From: Falsiroseomonas frigidaquae
GTDB lineage: Bacteria > Pseudomonadota > Alphaproteobacteria > Acetobacterales > Acetobacteraceae
DNA: 64,000 nucleotides
Reading direction: 5' to 3'
NCBI RefSeq assembly: GCF_012163145.1
Contig: NZ_JAAVTX010000005.1
Span: 372,001 to 436,000 of the forward strand
Shown here: positions 28,562 through 38,524 of the stretch, one piece after another
Position numbering within the stretch: position 1 is the stretch's first letter
Layout of the letters: every line of letters starts with the position of its first letter
Position numbers and translations under genes: made by a program
Notes under the pieces: generated by a model
Told to the model about the DNA's origin: nothing
The model's database searches: none
The model's input: only the letters and a program-made list of their open reading frames with translations

Positions 28562-29896
28562 CTAGCCTGCAACGGCCTGCAGCAGGCGCTTCAGCGCCCG
28601 CTCGCGGCCGATCAATGGGAGGAAGACCTTGAGGTCGGGGCCGTGGTCCTCGCCCGTCAGGGCGCGACGCAACGGCAGGTACAGCGCACGGCCCTTGCGG
28701 CCGGTGCGGGTCGACAGCTCCGACGTCCATGCAGGCCAAGTGGCCTCATCCCACGGCTCCTCGGGCAACGTCTCAGTGGCAAGACGGAGAAGTTCCGCGT
28801 CAGCCGCCTCGCTCAGCGGCACGATACCACCGGAGACAATCTCCCACCAATCGCGGGCTTCGCGCAACAGATCAAGGTTGCCTCGCACCGCCAGCCAGAA
28901 ATCCTCCCCCGCCCCCTCCGGTAGCCGGTCGCGTACTGCCTCGAAAGGCAGCGCGTGCAGCCAGCGGCGGTTGAGTGCGAGAAGCTGCCTGGTGTCGAAG
29001 CGCGCCGCGGATTTGGACACGCGCCGCAGATCGAAATCCGGAACGAGATCGGCCGGCATGGCCGCCACGGGATCCGCCGAGGTGCCCAGCGCCGCCAAGT
29101 AGCCGACCAGCGCCGCCGGCTCCACCCCATCCCGGCGCATCTGCCGCAGCCCGACACTGCCGGTCCGCTTCGAGAGCGGCCCGCCATCCGCATCCGTCAG
29201 CAGCGGCAGATGCGCAAAGCGGACACGGCGGGGATCGCCTCCGAGGGCCGCGAAGATATCGAGCTGGATCCCCGTATTGGTCACATGGTCCTCGCCCCGG
29301 ACGATGTCGGTGATGCCCGTCTCCAGGTCATCGACCACGGAGGTGAAGGTATACAAGAAACTGCCATCGGCGCGGATCAGCACGGGGTCCGACAGGCTCG
29401 GCAGCTTCACGCTGCGACGGCCCAGCACCCCATCCTGCCATTCCACATGGCCGCCAGAAAGCTTGAAGCGCCAATGCGGCGTCTTGCCGTTGGCGATGGC
29501 GCGGGCGAGTTGATCCGCCGTCATCTTCAGTGCCGCACGGTCATACAGCGGCGGCTTGCCCTGGCGGGTCCGCTGTTCCCGCTTGAAGGCCAGTTCCTCC
29601 TCCGTCTCCAGGCAGGGGTAGAGGTGGCCGGAGGCCTTCAAGCGTTCCGCGGCGGCGGCGTAAAGCGCCAGCCGATCGGACTGGCGGGCGAATTCGTCCC
29701 AGTCCAGGCCGAGCCAGCGCAGATCCTCCTCGATCGCCTGCGCGTATTCGGGTCGGGAGCGTTCGGTGTCGGTGTCATCGAGACGCAGCAGGAATCGGCC
29801 CGCATGGTGCCGGGCAAGGCACCAGTTGGCGATGGCGATACGGGCGTTGCCGACATGCAGCAGGCCGGTGGGGGACGGGGCGAAGCGGACTTTCAT
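28562..29896 (-). CDS. gltX: glutamyl-tRNA synthetase
   Basis: Charges tRNA-Glu (and tRNA-Gln where GatCAB is used). 444 residues, at the short end for the family and like the second GluRS (GltX2) of many alphaproteobacteria. Class I motifs: VRFAPSPTGLLHVGNARIA (HIGH region) and GGPLSKRTGSVGLRQMRRDG (KMSKS region). The ATG chosen begins right before the conserved VRFAPSPTG. An upstream extension to 29968 lacks homology. Confidence 0.95.
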   Translation of the reverse strand: MKVRFAPSPTGLLHVGNARIAIANWCLARHHAGRFLLRLDDTDTERSRPEYAQAIEEDLRWLGLDWDEFARQSDRLALYAAAAERLKASGHLYPCLETEEELAFKREQRTRQGKPPLYDRAALKMTADQLARAIANGKTPHWRFKLSGGHVEWQDGVLGRRSVKLPSLSDPVLIRADGSFLYTFTSVVDDLETGITDIVRGEDHVTNTGIQLDIFAALGGDPRRVRFAHLPLLTDADGGPLSKRTGSVGLRQMRRDGVEPAALVGYLAALGTSADPVAAMPADLVPDFDLRRVSKSAARFDTRQLLALNRRWLHALPFEAVRDRLPEGAGEDFWLAVRGNLDLLREARDWWEIVSGGIVPLSEAADAELLRLATETLPEEPWDEATWPAWTSELSTRTGRKGRALYLPLRRALTGEDHGPDLKVFLPLIGRERALKRLLQAVAG

Positions 29897-30006
29897 CAGG
29901 TGGGCACAGGAACGGCAAATGGCGTCACAAGGCAAGGCGCCCGATACACTTCGCCCCATTCCAGCCACCGCCGGGGTGCTAATGTTTCCGGGTAAGGAGA
30001 CTTCCG

Positions 30007-30372
30007 ATGGTCAAGCTTCCTGCAGCGATCTTTGCCGGCGTGCTGGCGTTCGGCGCCCTTGCGTCGCAACCGGCGCTGGCCGATTGGCGGTACCGCGGCC
30101 ACCACCACCATCGCTACCACTACCACAATAACGGCGCGGCCGTGCTGGGAGGCGCGCTACTGGGACTGGGGGTTGGAGCCGCATTGGGTGCGGCACTTGC
30201 CCCGCCCGCGGTGGTCTACGCGCCACCACCGGTCGTGTATTACCCGCCGCCGCCAGTCTACTGGGCTCCGGTGCAGCAGGCGCCGATCTATGCGGCCCCG
30301 CCGTCTGCCTATCACTACGCTCCGCCCGCGCCGGTGTATTCGCCACGTTCCTATGACGGCGGCTGGAAGTGA
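30007..30372 (+). CDS. secreted His-rich and Pro/Tyr-rich protein
   Basis: 121 residues. A signal peptide (KLPAAIFAGVLAFGALASQ, cleavage ALA) is followed by a His/Tyr patch DWRYRGHHHHRYHYHNN, a glycine-zipper-like hydrophobic stretch AVLGGALLGLGVGAALGAAL, then a PPPVVYYPPPPVYW-type tail. AAGGAG lies just upstream. The layout resembles small alphaproteobacterial envelope proteins with a His cluster that could bind metal. It is a distant analogue of the 15776-16111 protein in its tail, and unknown in function. Confidence 0.75.
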   Translation: MVKLPAAIFAGVLAFGALASQPALADWRYRGHHHHRYHYHNNGAAVLGGALLGLGVGAALGAALAPPAVVYAPPPVVYYPPPPVYWAPVQQAPIYAAPPSAYHYAPPAPVYSPRSYDGGWK

Positions 30373-30379
30373 CGAGGCG

Positions 30380-30802
30380 CTAGGCTTCGCTTTCCTCTTC
30401 CCCGTCTTCGTCATCCTCGTCGCGGCGAGGGTCAATGATGCGCCAATTGCGCTCTTCGGCATCGGTTGCCGGGCGCGCCGCGAATTCGGCCAGTTCATTT
30501 GCGCTGCGCCAGGCATCCTCGCCAGCGCCCTGCACCTCGGCATCCTCGCCGAAGGTACCCCAGGCCTCCATCACCGCGCGGGCATCCATCCCCTGTCCGC
30601 GGCAGATATCGACCGAATCCCGCACATAGCGCCGTGCAAATGCGTTGGCGTGGGCCACGGTGCCGAAGCCACGCACCACCTCCACAGGCTCCGACCCGTT
30701 GGCGCCTGACAGGTCCAGGATCCGGACCTCCAGCCCCTCGACCTGCCCGAGCACCTGACGGGCGAAGATCGGGTCCTCGTTCCCCTCATCATGGTCACTC
30801 AT
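30380..30802 (-). CDS. acidic protein of unknown function, coupled to nadE
   Basis: 140 residues, soluble, strongly acidic: the C-terminus RRDEDDEDGEEESEA is almost all Asp/Glu. The core contains FGTVAHANAFARRYVRDSVD then ICRGQG, reminiscent of small conserved Rhodospirillales proteins, but no family was recognised. The ATG overlaps the nadE stop (ATGA). Its acidic tail could mediate binding to basic partners (speculative). Confidence 0.65.
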   Translation of the reverse strand: MSDHDEGNEDPIFARQVLGQVEGLEVRILDLSGANGSEPVEVVRGFGTVAHANAFARRYVRDSVDICRGQGMDARAVMEAWGTFGEDAEVQGAGEDAWRSANELAEFAARPATDAEERNWRIIDPRRDEDDEDGEEESEA

Positions 30803-32463
30803 GCGATCAGCCCGGAAAAGCCGTTGGTCAAAGGGTAGCGCCGGTCGCGCCCGAAGGCGCGGGGCGTGATCTTCACCCCAGGCGGCGCCTGGCGGCGCTT
30901 GTACTCGGCACGATCCAGCATGCGCCAGATCCTCAACACCGTGGCGCGGTCATGCCCCTGGGCGACCAGCGTGTCCACATCCAGTTCCCGCTCCACAAGT
31001 CCCTCCAGGATCGCATCCAGCACCTCATAGGGTGGCAGAGTGTCCTGATCGGTCTGGTCGGGCTTGAGTTCCGCAGAGGGTGGCTTGGTTATCACGCGCT
31101 CCGGCATCACCGCCCCGCGCGGCCCGAGCGCATCCAGCGGAGTATGGTCGTTGCGCCAGCGCGAAAGGGCGAAGACCGTCATCTTCCAGACGTCCTTCAA
31201 GACTGAATAGCCACCGCACATGTCGCCATAGAGCGTCGCGTAGCCGGTGCTCATCTCCGACTTGTTGCCGGTGGTCAGCAGCATGTCGCCGAACTTGTTG
31301 GACAGTGCCATCAGCGTCACGCCGCGCAGACGAGACTGCAGGTTTTCCTCGGTGGTATCGGCTGGCAGGTTCCCGAAGGCGGGCGCCAGCATACCCTGCA
31401 TCGCGGCCATGGCCGGCCCGATTGGGATGCTCTCGTAACGGATGCCCAGCAGCTTTGCGCAGCGCTCCGCATCATCCAGGCTGTCGCGGGAGGTGTAGGG
31501 CGAGGGCAGCATCACCGCCCGCACCCGGTCCGGCCCCAGCGCGTCGGCCGCGACCGCGGCCGACAGCGCACTGTCGATGCCGCCCGAAAGGCCCAGCACC
31601 ACACCGGGAAAGCGGTTCTTGTTCACGTAGTCCCGCAGGCCGAGCATCATGGCGCGGTAGATCTGCTCCAGCGGCGGCATCGCTGGCGGCACCGGCTGTG
31701 GCGCGCAAACCCACCCCTGTGGCCCGCGCGACCAATCCGTGATCGCCAGCCTTTCCTCGAACATCGGCAGTTGCACCGCGAGGCTGCGGTCGCCATTCAG
31801 TACGAAGGAAGCGCCGTCGAAGACCAACTCATCCTGGCCGCAGATCTGGTTGAGGAAGACGAAGGGTAGCCCCGTCTCCACCACTCGGGAGACGGCAAGC
31901 TGCACCCGGGTGTCCTGCTTCGCCGCCTCGAAGGGGGACCCGTTGATGCTGATCAGCATCTCCGCGCCGCTTTCCAGCAGCGTCTCACTGACCGCGGGGA
32001 ACCACCAATCCTCGCAGATCATCAGGCCGAGGCGCACGCCGCGGAAGGCCACCGGCCCCGGCGCCGGGCCGGCGATGAAGACGCGCTTGTCGTCGAACAC
32101 GCCATAATTCGGCAGTTCGTGCTTCGCCCGTCGGGCCAGGATACGGCCGCCTTCCAGCACGAACAGCGCATTATGCAAGCGGCCACCGTCCCGCCAGGGA
32201 CCACCGACAACGATGCCCGGCCCGCCATCCGCGGTCTCCGCCGCCAGCGCGTCGATCCGCTGCATGCAGGCCTCGACGAAGGCGGGCTTGAGCACGAGAT
32301 CCTCCGGCGGATAGCCGGCGATGGAAAATTCGGGGGTCACCAGCAGGTCCGCGCCCGCGGCGGCGGCCTCGGCCCGCGCTTGGCGAATGCGCGCGGCATT
32401 GGCGTCGAGCGCGCCCTCATGCGGGTTGATCTGGGCGAGCGCGATGCGGAGCCGGTCTGTCAT
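30799..32463 (-). CDS. nadE: glutamine-dependent NAD+ synthetase
   Basis: Final step of NAD synthesis, using glutamine as nitrogen source. 554 residues in two domains. The N-terminal nitrilase-like glutaminase has Glu in LLVTPEFSIAGYPPEDL, Lys in RRAKHELPNYGVFD and Cys near 148 in LGLMICEDWWFP. The C-terminal synthetase has the P-loop VLGLSGGIDSALSAA near 294 and TTGNKSEMSTGYATLYGD. A nicotinate phosphoribosyltransferase 2 kb away on the same strand could feed it. Confidence 0.95.
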   Translation of the reverse strand: MTDRLRIALAQINPHEGALDANAARIRQARAEAAAAGADLLVTPEFSIAGYPPEDLVLKPAFVEACMQRIDALAAETADGGPGIVVGGPWRDGGRLHNALFVLEGGRILARRAKHELPNYGVFDDKRVFIAGPAPGPVAFRGVRLGLMICEDWWFPAVSETLLESGAEMLISINGSPFEAAKQDTRVQLAVSRVVETGLPFVFLNQICGQDELVFDGASFVLNGDRSLAVQLPMFEERLAITDWSRGPQGWVCAPQPVPPAMPPLEQIYRAMMLGLRDYVNKNRFPGVVLGLSGGIDSALSAAVAADALGPDRVRAVMLPSPYTSRDSLDDAERCAKLLGIRYESIPIGPAMAAMQGMLAPAFGNLPADTTEENLQSRLRGVTLMALSNKFGDMLLTTGNKSEMSTGYATLYGDMCGGYSVLKDVWKMTVFALSRWRNDHTPLDALGPRGAVMPERVITKPPSAELKPDQTDQDTLPPYEVLDAILEGLVERELDVDTLVAQGHDRATVLRIWRMLDRAEYKRRQAPPGVKITPRAFGRDRRYPLTNGFSGLIA

Positions 32464-32497
32464 GATCCAGCGAACCTAGGGTCCGCCCCCCACAGGG

Positions 32498-33427
32498 TCA
32501 ACGCGCGCGGGACGGGAACCGCATCACCGTCAGGATCATGCCTGCCGAAACCAAGCCGACGCCCAGAAAGCCGATCGGCCCGAGGGGCTCCCCGAGCAGC
32601 GGCCAAGCGGCCAGAGCCGCCATGCCCGGCACCAGGGCGGTAATTGTGGTGGTGGTCGGCGCGCCCAGCGCCGTCACGGCCCGGGTGAACAGCAGTCCTG
32701 CCAGGACAGTGGCGAAGATGCCCTGGTAGACAAGTTGGTAGAGCGCCGCACCTGCACTGACGGCACCTATGCTGGACGGCAACAGGAACCACCAGATCGG
32801 CAGGTAGATCGGCGCCGACCATAGGGCTATCGACAGCGTCGCCTGCATCGCGCCGATGCCCCAGAGTCGTATCAGCAGCGTGTACACCGCCCAGCAGCAG
32901 GACCCGCCGAGAAACAGCAGGTCGCCTCGCCAGGCTCCCGGATGGGCGCCAAGCGTGTCGCTGGCCAGTAGTCCGATTCCCGCAGCAACCACAGCCAGCG
33001 AGGCCACGCGCCGCCGGGTCCAGGCCTCTCCCAGAAAAGCGACGCCCAGCGCGGCCGTCAGGAACGGCAGGGTGCCCGGCAGCATCACGCCGCCATGGGC
33101 CGCAGGCGCAAGTGTAAAGCCGTGATAGGCGAGGATGGGAAAGCCAAAAGATGCCGCGCCGAGCAGCGCCACCAATCGCAGTGGCGGCAGCCTCGGCAGA
33201 CCGAGCAGGGCCACCAGCGGCACTGCTGCCACGAAAGCTCCGGCATACCGAAGCGCCGCGACATCCCAAGGCGTCAGCGCTTGCTTGGCGGATAGACGGG
33301 AGGAGAGCAGAAATCCGGCCCAGACGAACAGCACTGCAAAGGCGCAGGCATAGCCAATCCGACGTTCCCGCGCCGCGGGGTTCGCGCCCGCTGCCGTGGC
33401 GGTAAGAGGAGGAGCTTCGCCGGACAT
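32498..33427 (-). CDS. DMT superfamily (EamA) transporter
   Basis: 309 residues, ten predicted helices in two EamA repeats (first: FAVLFVWAGFLLSSRLSA to GEAWTRRRVAS; second: GDLLFLGGSCCWAVYTLLI to GEPLGPIGFLGVGL). The family exports amino acids, nucleobases or other metabolites. The ATG at 33427 begins a polar N-terminus; the frame continues upstream antisense to the next gene without homology. It is 34 bases upstream of nadE and could share its transcript. Substrate unknown. Confidence 0.88.
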   Translation of the reverse strand: MSGEAPPLTATAAGANPAARERRIGYACAFAVLFVWAGFLLSSRLSAKQALTPWDVAALRYAGAFVAAVPLVALLGLPRLPPLRLVALLGAASFGFPILAYHGFTLAPAAHGGVMLPGTLPFLTAALGVAFLGEAWTRRRVASLAVVAAGIGLLASDTLGAHPGAWRGDLLFLGGSCCWAVYTLLIRLWGIGAMQATLSIALWSAPIYLPIWWFLLPSSIGAVSAGAALYQLVYQGIFATVLAGLLFTRAVTALGAPTTTTITALVPGMAALAAWPLLGEPLGPIGFLGVGLVSAGMILTVMRFPSRAR

Positions 33428-33481
33428 CGCGTTCAGTCTAATGAAGAACGGACCGATTGCCCATTCAGCGAGGGAGCCCGT

Positions 33482-34516
33482 ATGGCAGCGCCCGAACCCT
33501 TCCTGCCCGGCGACCTTCTGCCGGCCCTGTCCCTGCCGGACGCCAAGGGGGCGCTGTTCGACCTGCAGCACCAGTCGATCGCCGGCCTCTACCGCGTGCT
33601 GATCCTGGGAAACACGCCGGCGGCCGCGCAGATCATGCAGGCGGAGGAAGCGGCGCGCGAACGGCAGGCGCGGATCATCCTCGTCGCCGATGGCAAGACT
33701 GGCATCACGCGTGAGACCGAGGGACCGACGCGGCTCGTCGATGCGGACCGGAAGCTGTTCCTCGGCCTCGGGCTGCCGCAGGGTGGCGTGGCGGTGATCT
33801 CCCCGCGCGGCCGGCTCAGCTTCGCCCAGGCGGGCGACAACGCGCTGAAGGCAGCCCTGGCCGTTCTGCCCGAAACCAGGGCGCCGGTTATCCGGCGCAG
33901 CGGCGCGCCGGTGCTGCTGATCCCGGACGTGCTGGAGCCCGAAATGATCGCAGACATGCTGGCGCATTGGGAGCGTGGGGAGAAACTTCAGGGCCGAGTC
34001 GCAGCCGCAGGTGCCGATACCGGCCTCATCACAGACATCAAGCGCCGCACCGACGTCTTCCTGGACGACCGCACGCTATACGCCGCCTTTCAGCGGCGGC
34101 TGGAACGCCGGGTGCTGCCGGAGATGTGGCGGGCCTTCCGCTTCCGCGCCGCGAGCTTCGAGGCGCCACGCATCGGCTGCTATTCCGCCGAGACCGCTGG
34201 CGGCTTCGGCGCGCATCGCGACAACCGCACGCCATTCACGGCGCATCGGCGCTTCGCCATGAGCCTCAACCTGAACACCGGCACCTATGAAGGAGGCACG
34301 CTGCGGTTTCCGGAGTTCGGGCCCGACTCCTATGAACCCGCAGCCGGTGGCTGCGCCATCTTCTGCTGCGACCTGCTGCATGAGGCACTGCCCGTGACGG
34401 CCGGGCAGCGCTTCGCCATCTTCACCTTCTTTACCGATGCGGAAGGCGCGCTGCAGGAGCGCAAGCTGATTGCTGAAGCCGCTGCGCGCGGCCAGAAGGG
34501 CGTCGAACTGCGGTAG
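33482..34516 (+). CDS. redoxin-like domain fused to 2OG-Fe(II) oxygenase
   Basis: 344 residues. The first ~140 resemble an AhpC/TSA thioredoxin fold (FLPGDLLPALSLPDAKGALF, VAVISPRGRLSF), but no Cys sits at the usual peroxidatic position, so the fold looks catalytically empty. The rest is a prolyl-4-hydroxylase-like dioxygenase: GAHRDNRT holds the His/Asp iron ligands (about 245/247), LLHEALPV the distal His (about 300), and GQRFAIFTFF the Arg for 2-oxoglutarate (about 310). It probably hydroxylates a protein or small molecule. Substrate unknown. Confidence 0.8.
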   Translation: MAAPEPFLPGDLLPALSLPDAKGALFDLQHQSIAGLYRVLILGNTPAAAQIMQAEEAARERQARIILVADGKTGITRETEGPTRLVDADRKLFLGLGLPQGGVAVISPRGRLSFAQAGDNALKAALAVLPETRAPVIRRSGAPVLLIPDVLEPEMIADMLAHWERGEKLQGRVAAAGADTGLITDIKRRTDVFLDDRTLYAAFQRRLERRVLPEMWRAFRFRAASFEAPRIGCYSAETAGGFGAHRDNRTPFTAHRRFAMSLNLNTGTYEGGTLRFPEFGPDSYEPAAGGCAIFCCDLLHEALPVTAGQRFAIFTFFTDAEGALQERKLIAEAAARGQKGVELR

Positions 34517-34517
34517 G

Positions 34518-35687
34518 TCAGCCCTGCCCGCGCCGCCGCGCCCCATTCCGCAGCAGGAACTCGCGGCCGACCTTTACCCGTGGCACGCCATCATAGGCGA
34601 CGATGTCCGCGGTGGCGTAGGTCTCGCTCCAGGCTTCCGGAATGAAGGAACCGGTGCCGACCACATCGATGGGTGCCTTGGCCTCCGCCACCACGCGGCA
34701 TTTGCCGACCCCAAAACCGGATGAAGCGACGATCCGCACCTTGGGGAAGCCCGCCTCGTCCAGCGCCTCCCGAACCCGCCAGATTGCGGCGGCGGAGACG
34801 CCGGTGCCCACCAGGTGCCGAAGCTCCGTCTCACTGCGATAGCGGCGCACGGCCTGCGGCGCATGGCGTTCCAGCACAGCATAGGATTCGCCGGGATCGA
34901 GCCCCTCAAGGAACCGCCCACCATGGGTGTCGAGGCGCACCGCCATCCTGCCGGCTGCCGCGAGTTCCGGGAAACGTTCGCAAACGCCGAGGCTGTCCGT
35001 GATCTCCCGCCCGAAGTAGTCGACCAGAACCGTCAGATCTTCGGCGGGGAAGGTCTCGTGGAACATCTCAGCCGCCCGGACAGTGGATCCGGCATACCCG
35101 ATCAGGGCGTGCGGCATCGTGCCCCGGCCGCGCGCTGCGCCGAACCAATGCGCCGTCGCATCATTGGCATTCCCAATGAATCCTTTGGCCCCTTCCCGCT
35201 GCGCCGCCGCACTGCCGATGGCAGCGGCATAGGCCATCATTTCCTGCATCTCAGCCCCGGCGCAGTGCCGGGCGTCCATGGCAAGGAACGGGACCTGTGG
35301 CAGCTCGACGCACATCTGGTAGGCGTTGTGCGCCGCGACGCACGGCGCGCCGAGCTTCTGCAGCAGGATGGTCTCAAGATCCGCAAGCTGCGCGAATGGG
35401 CCGGACAGATAGAAGATCGGATCGCCTGCGCCGACCCAATCTCCCTCCCGATGCATCAGCTCCACGTCGAAGCGGGTGCCCCGACGTGCGGCGATGGCAT
35501 CCAGCCAATCGGTGGCCAGGCGGGGTGCCGAGATGACCGGGCGACGCAGGAAGACAGCATAGGTCACCCGGCAATCGCCAAACTTCTCGACCACGACACG
35601 CGTGCGATTGAAGTAGCTGTCCGTCCATGCCGGCACGTCGTCCACCGCGGGAGGCAGGGGCCGCCCCGCGGGTGAGATGGCTGTCAC
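34518..35687 (-). CDS. nicotinate phosphoribosyltransferase family protein
   Basis: 389 residues. Converts nicotinate and PRPP to nicotinate mononucleotide in the NAD salvage route. Family features: [16 protein letters not shown] at the start, [36 protein letters not shown], and the phosphate-binding [10 protein letters not shown] near the C-terminus, followed by [10 protein letters not shown]. The GTG start at 35687 overlaps the DAHP synthase stop (GTGA). A longer frame to 35858 would overlap that gene. With nadE it gives a plausible two-step salvage path. Confidence 0.85.
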   Translation of the reverse strand: MTAISPAGRPLPPAVDDVPAWTDSYFNRTRVVVEKFGDCRVTYAVFLRRPVISAPRLATDWLDAIAARRGTRFDVELMHREGDWVGAGDPIFYLSGPFAQLADLETILLQKLGAPCVAAHNAYQMCVELPQVPFLAMDARHCAGAEMQEMMAYAAAIGSAAAQREGAKGFIGNANDATAHWFGAARGRGTMPHALIGYAGSTVRAAEMFHETFPAEDLTVLVDYFGREITDSLGVCERFPELAAAGRMAVRLDTHGGRFLEGLDPGESYAVLERHAPQAVRRYRSETELRHLVGTGVSAAAIWRVREALDEAGFPKVRIVASSGFGVGKCRVVAEAKAPIDVVGTGSFIPEAWSETYATADIVAYDGVPRVKVGREFLLRNGARRRGQG

Positions 35688-37066
35688 TGCGCCGCCCGGG
35701 CCGGAAGCACCGCGCCGCCCGGGCGGCGCGCCTTCAGCTCCTCGGAAATCAGGAAGGCCAGTTCCAGCGACTGCTCGGCATTCAGCCGCGGGTCGCAGAA
35801 GGTGGCGTAGTTGGCCGCCAAGTCGGCTTCCGTCATCCGGTGCGCGCCGCCCAGGCATTCAGTCACGTTCTGGCCCGTCATCTCCACATGCACGCCGGCC
35901 GGGATGGTCCCCTCCGCGGCGTGGCAGTCGAAGAATCGACGGATCTCGGACAGGATGGAATCGAAGGGCCGCGTCTTGTAGGCCCCCGCCTTCACCGTAT
36001 TGCCGTGCATCGGATCACAGAGCCAGACCACGTTGCGGCCGGCGCGCTTCACCGCCCCCAGCAGGCCAGGCAGCTTGCCCTCCACCTTGTCCGCGCCCAT
36101 CCGGGCGATCAGGGTCAGGCGGCCCTTCTCGTTGGACGGATTCAGGATTTCGGTCAGGCGAACCAGCTCGTCAGCCTCCATGGAGGGGCCGACCTTCATG
36201 CCGATCGGATTGGCGATACCGCGCATGAACTCGACATGCGCGCCATCCGGCTGCCGCGTCCGGTCACCGATCCACAGGAAGTGCGCCGAACAGGCGAATT
36301 GCCGCCCCGGATGAGTGGAAGGCTGGCGGGTCAGCGCCTCCTCGAACGGCAGCAGCAGGGCTTCATGGGAGGTGTAGAATTCCGTCTCCCGCACCTGCGG
36401 CAGGTCGGACATGCCGCAGGCACCCATGAACCGCAGCGTCTCGTCGATCCGGTGCGCCAGGCCCTCATAACGATCAGCAAGCGGGCTGCGGGCGGCGAAG
36501 TCCAGGTTCCATCGATGAACCTCATGCAGGTCGGCGAAACCGCCGGTTGCGAAGGCGCGCAGCAGGTTCAGCGTTGCCGCCGACTGGAGATAGGCGAATT
36601 CCATGCGCGACGGATCCGGGACCCGCGCCTCGGCGGTGAAATCCGGGCCATTCACGATGTCGCCCCGGTAGGACGGCAGTGTGACACCGTCGATCGTCTC
36701 GCTGTCGCTGCTGCGCGGCTTGGCGAACTGCCCGGCCATGCGGCCCAGCTTCACCACCGGAAGCGCCGCTCCGAAGGTCAGCACCACCGCCATCTGCAGC
36801 AGCACCCGGAAGGTGTCCCGGATGGTGTTGGCATGGAACTCGGCGAAGCTCTCGGCACAGTCGCCCCCCTGGAGGACGAAGGCATGGCCATCACCCGCAC
36901 GCGCCAGCTGGGCCTTCAGCCGATCCGCCTCACCCGCAAAAACCAGCGGCGGAAATCGACGGACCTTATCCTCGGTGGCCCGAAGTTGGGCCTGGTTGGG
37001 ATAGTCCGGAACCTGCCGGATGGGCATTGCCCTCCAGCTGTCCGGGGTCCACGCGCGCGCAATCAT
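35684..37066 (-). CDS. class II 3-deoxy-7-phosphoheptulonate synthase
   Basis: First step of the shikimate pathway: PEP plus erythrose-4-phosphate gives DAHP. 460 residues, the plant/actinobacterial type II enzyme. Signatures: [20 protein letters not shown], metal-site Cys near [35 protein letters not shown] and [15 protein letters not shown]. The start fits the family N-terminus [15 protein letters not shown] coupled nicotinate phosphoribosyltransferase follows; there is no evident metabolic link. Confidence 0.95.
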   Translation of the reverse strand: MIARAWTPDSWRAMPIRQVPDYPNQAQLRATEDKVRRFPPLVFAGEADRLKAQLARAGDGHAFVLQGGDCAESFAEFHANTIRDTFRVLLQMAVVLTFGAALPVVKLGRMAGQFAKPRSSDSETIDGVTLPSYRGDIVNGPDFTAEARVPDPSRMEFAYLQSAATLNLLRAFATGGFADLHEVHRWNLDFAARSPLADRYEGLAHRIDETLRFMGACGMSDLPQVRETEFYTSHEALLLPFEEALTRQPSTHPGRQFACSAHFLWIGDRTRQPDGAHVEFMRGIANPIGMKVGPSMEADELVRLTEILNPSNEKGRLTLIARMGADKVEGKLPGLLGAVKRAGRNVVWLCDPMHGNTVKAGAYKTRPFDSILSEIRRFFDCHAAEGTIPAGVHVEMTGQNVTECLGGAHRMTEADLAANYATFCDPRLNAEQSLELAFLISEELKARRPGGAVLPARAAQ

Positions 37067-37130
37067 TTTTGTCCGTGCTCCACTCCTGACCGCAACCTTA
37101 GCGCCCGGAGCGGGGATGTGAAACTCCAGC

Positions 37131-38519
37131 CTATTCAGCCGCCGCCTGCTGCGGCGGCTGAACGCCCGATTCCCTCGCCCGAGTGCGAAGCGTCACGAAT
37201 TCCTCGGCCGCCGTGGGGTGGATGCCGATGGTGCGGTCGAAGTCGGCCTTGGTAGCGCCCATGCCGACGGCAATGCCGATCCCCTGCATGATCTCCGCCG
37301 CATCCTCCCCCAGCATGTGGGCGCCGAGGACCTTGTCCGTGCGCTGGCAAACAACAAGCTTCATCAGGGTCTTACGACCCTGGCGGCCACTGATGGTGTG
37401 GCGCATGGGGGTGAAGTGGGTGACGAAGATATCCACCGGTCCGCGCGCTGCGGCATCCTGCTCGGAGAGGCCAACGGTCGCGATCGGGGGGTTGGTGAAG
37501 ACTGCCGTGGCGACATTGTCGTAGGAAGCCTTGCGAGGCTTGTTGCCGAACAGCGTGTCCGCCAGCGCGTGGCCGGTCGCCGTCGCCATCGGGGTCAGGT
37601 TGATCCGGTCGATCACATCGCCCAGGGCAAAGATGTTCGGCTGGCTGCTGCGATGTTCCTCGTCGACGACGATGGCACCCGCCGCGTTCATCTCCACGCC
37701 GGCCGCCTCCAGCCCCAGTCCAGCGGTATTAGGACTCCGGCCAGTACAGAAGAAAACGGCGTCCGTCTCACGAATGAAATTGCTGGACATGCCTACCAGC
37801 AGTTGGTTGTCCACGCGGGTAATTCGCGTCGGCGAGACGTCCGGGTTCAGCCGGATGCCCTGGGCGTCAAGTGCTGCCACCGCCGCGGTACGGATATCGT
37901 CGTCAAAGCCGCGCAATGGCAGGGCGGCGCGGTACATCACGTCCACTTCCGCGCCCAAGCCCCGAAGGATGCAGGCGAATTCCAGCGCGATATAGCCGGC
38001 CCCGATGACCACCACCCGCTTCGGGAGCGCCCCCAGGGTGAACAGGTCGTCCGAGATCAGCCCGAGCTCAGCTCCGGGGATATCCAGCCGCTGCGGCGTG
38101 CCGCCGGTCGCGACGAGGATGCGCTCGGCCGTCACCTTCCGGTCGCCCATCTGGATGGTATGGGCATCGACCAGGGTGGCGCGGGCGTCGAAGGTGGTCA
38201 CGCCGTTGCCCTGCAGCAGCTTGCCGTAGATCCCGGACAGGCGCGCCACCTCGGCATCTCGCGCCTTCGCCAATTTGGCCCAGTCATGGCCGCGGACTTC
38301 GATGTCCCAGCCGAAGGCGGCACCGTCCTGCGCCCACTGGCCGTATTCCGTCGCGTTCACCATGATCTTCTTCGGCACGCAGCCGACATTGACGCAGGTG
38401 CCACCCCAGAACCGCTCCTCCGCCACGCCAACCCGGGCACCGTGCGCGGCTGAGACGCGCGCGCACCGGACGCCCGCGGATCCGCCGCCGATGACGAAGA
38501 GATCGAAGTCGTGGGCCAT
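37131..38519 (-). CDS. gor: glutathione-disulfide reductase
   Basis: NADPH-dependent flavoenzyme that regenerates GSH, 462 residues. FAD motif [19 protein letters not shown], redox-active disulfide in [18 protein letters not shown](P) fold [20 protein letters not shown], second FAD motif [18 protein letters not shown], and the interface catalytic His-Glu in [17 protein letters not shown]. It starts 5 bases after gabD, so they share a transcript. It supports the glutathione-using Grx4 encoded elsewhere in the window. Confidence 0.95.
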   Translation of the reverse strand: MAHDFDLFVIGGGSAGVRCARVSAAHGARVGVAEERFWGGTCVNVGCVPKKIMVNATEYGQWAQDGAAFGWDIEVRGHDWAKLAKARDAEVARLSGIYGKLLQGNGVTTFDARATLVDAHTIQMGDRKVTAERILVATGGTPQRLDIPGAELGLISDDLFTLGALPKRVVVIGAGYIALEFACILRGLGAEVDVMYRAALPLRGFDDDIRTAAVAALDAQGIRLNPDVSPTRITRVDNQLLVGMSSNFIRETDAVFFCTGRSPNTAGLGLEAAGVEMNAAGAIVVDEEHRSSQPNIFALGDVIDRINLTPMATATGHALADTLFGNKPRKASYDNVATAVFTNPPIATVGLSEQDAAARGPVDIFVTHFTPMRHTISGRQGRKTLMKLVVCQRTDKVLGAHMLGEDAAEIMQGIGIAVGMGATKADFDRTIGIHPTAAEEFVTLRTRARESGVQPPQQAAAE

Positions 38520-38524
38520 GGTCG

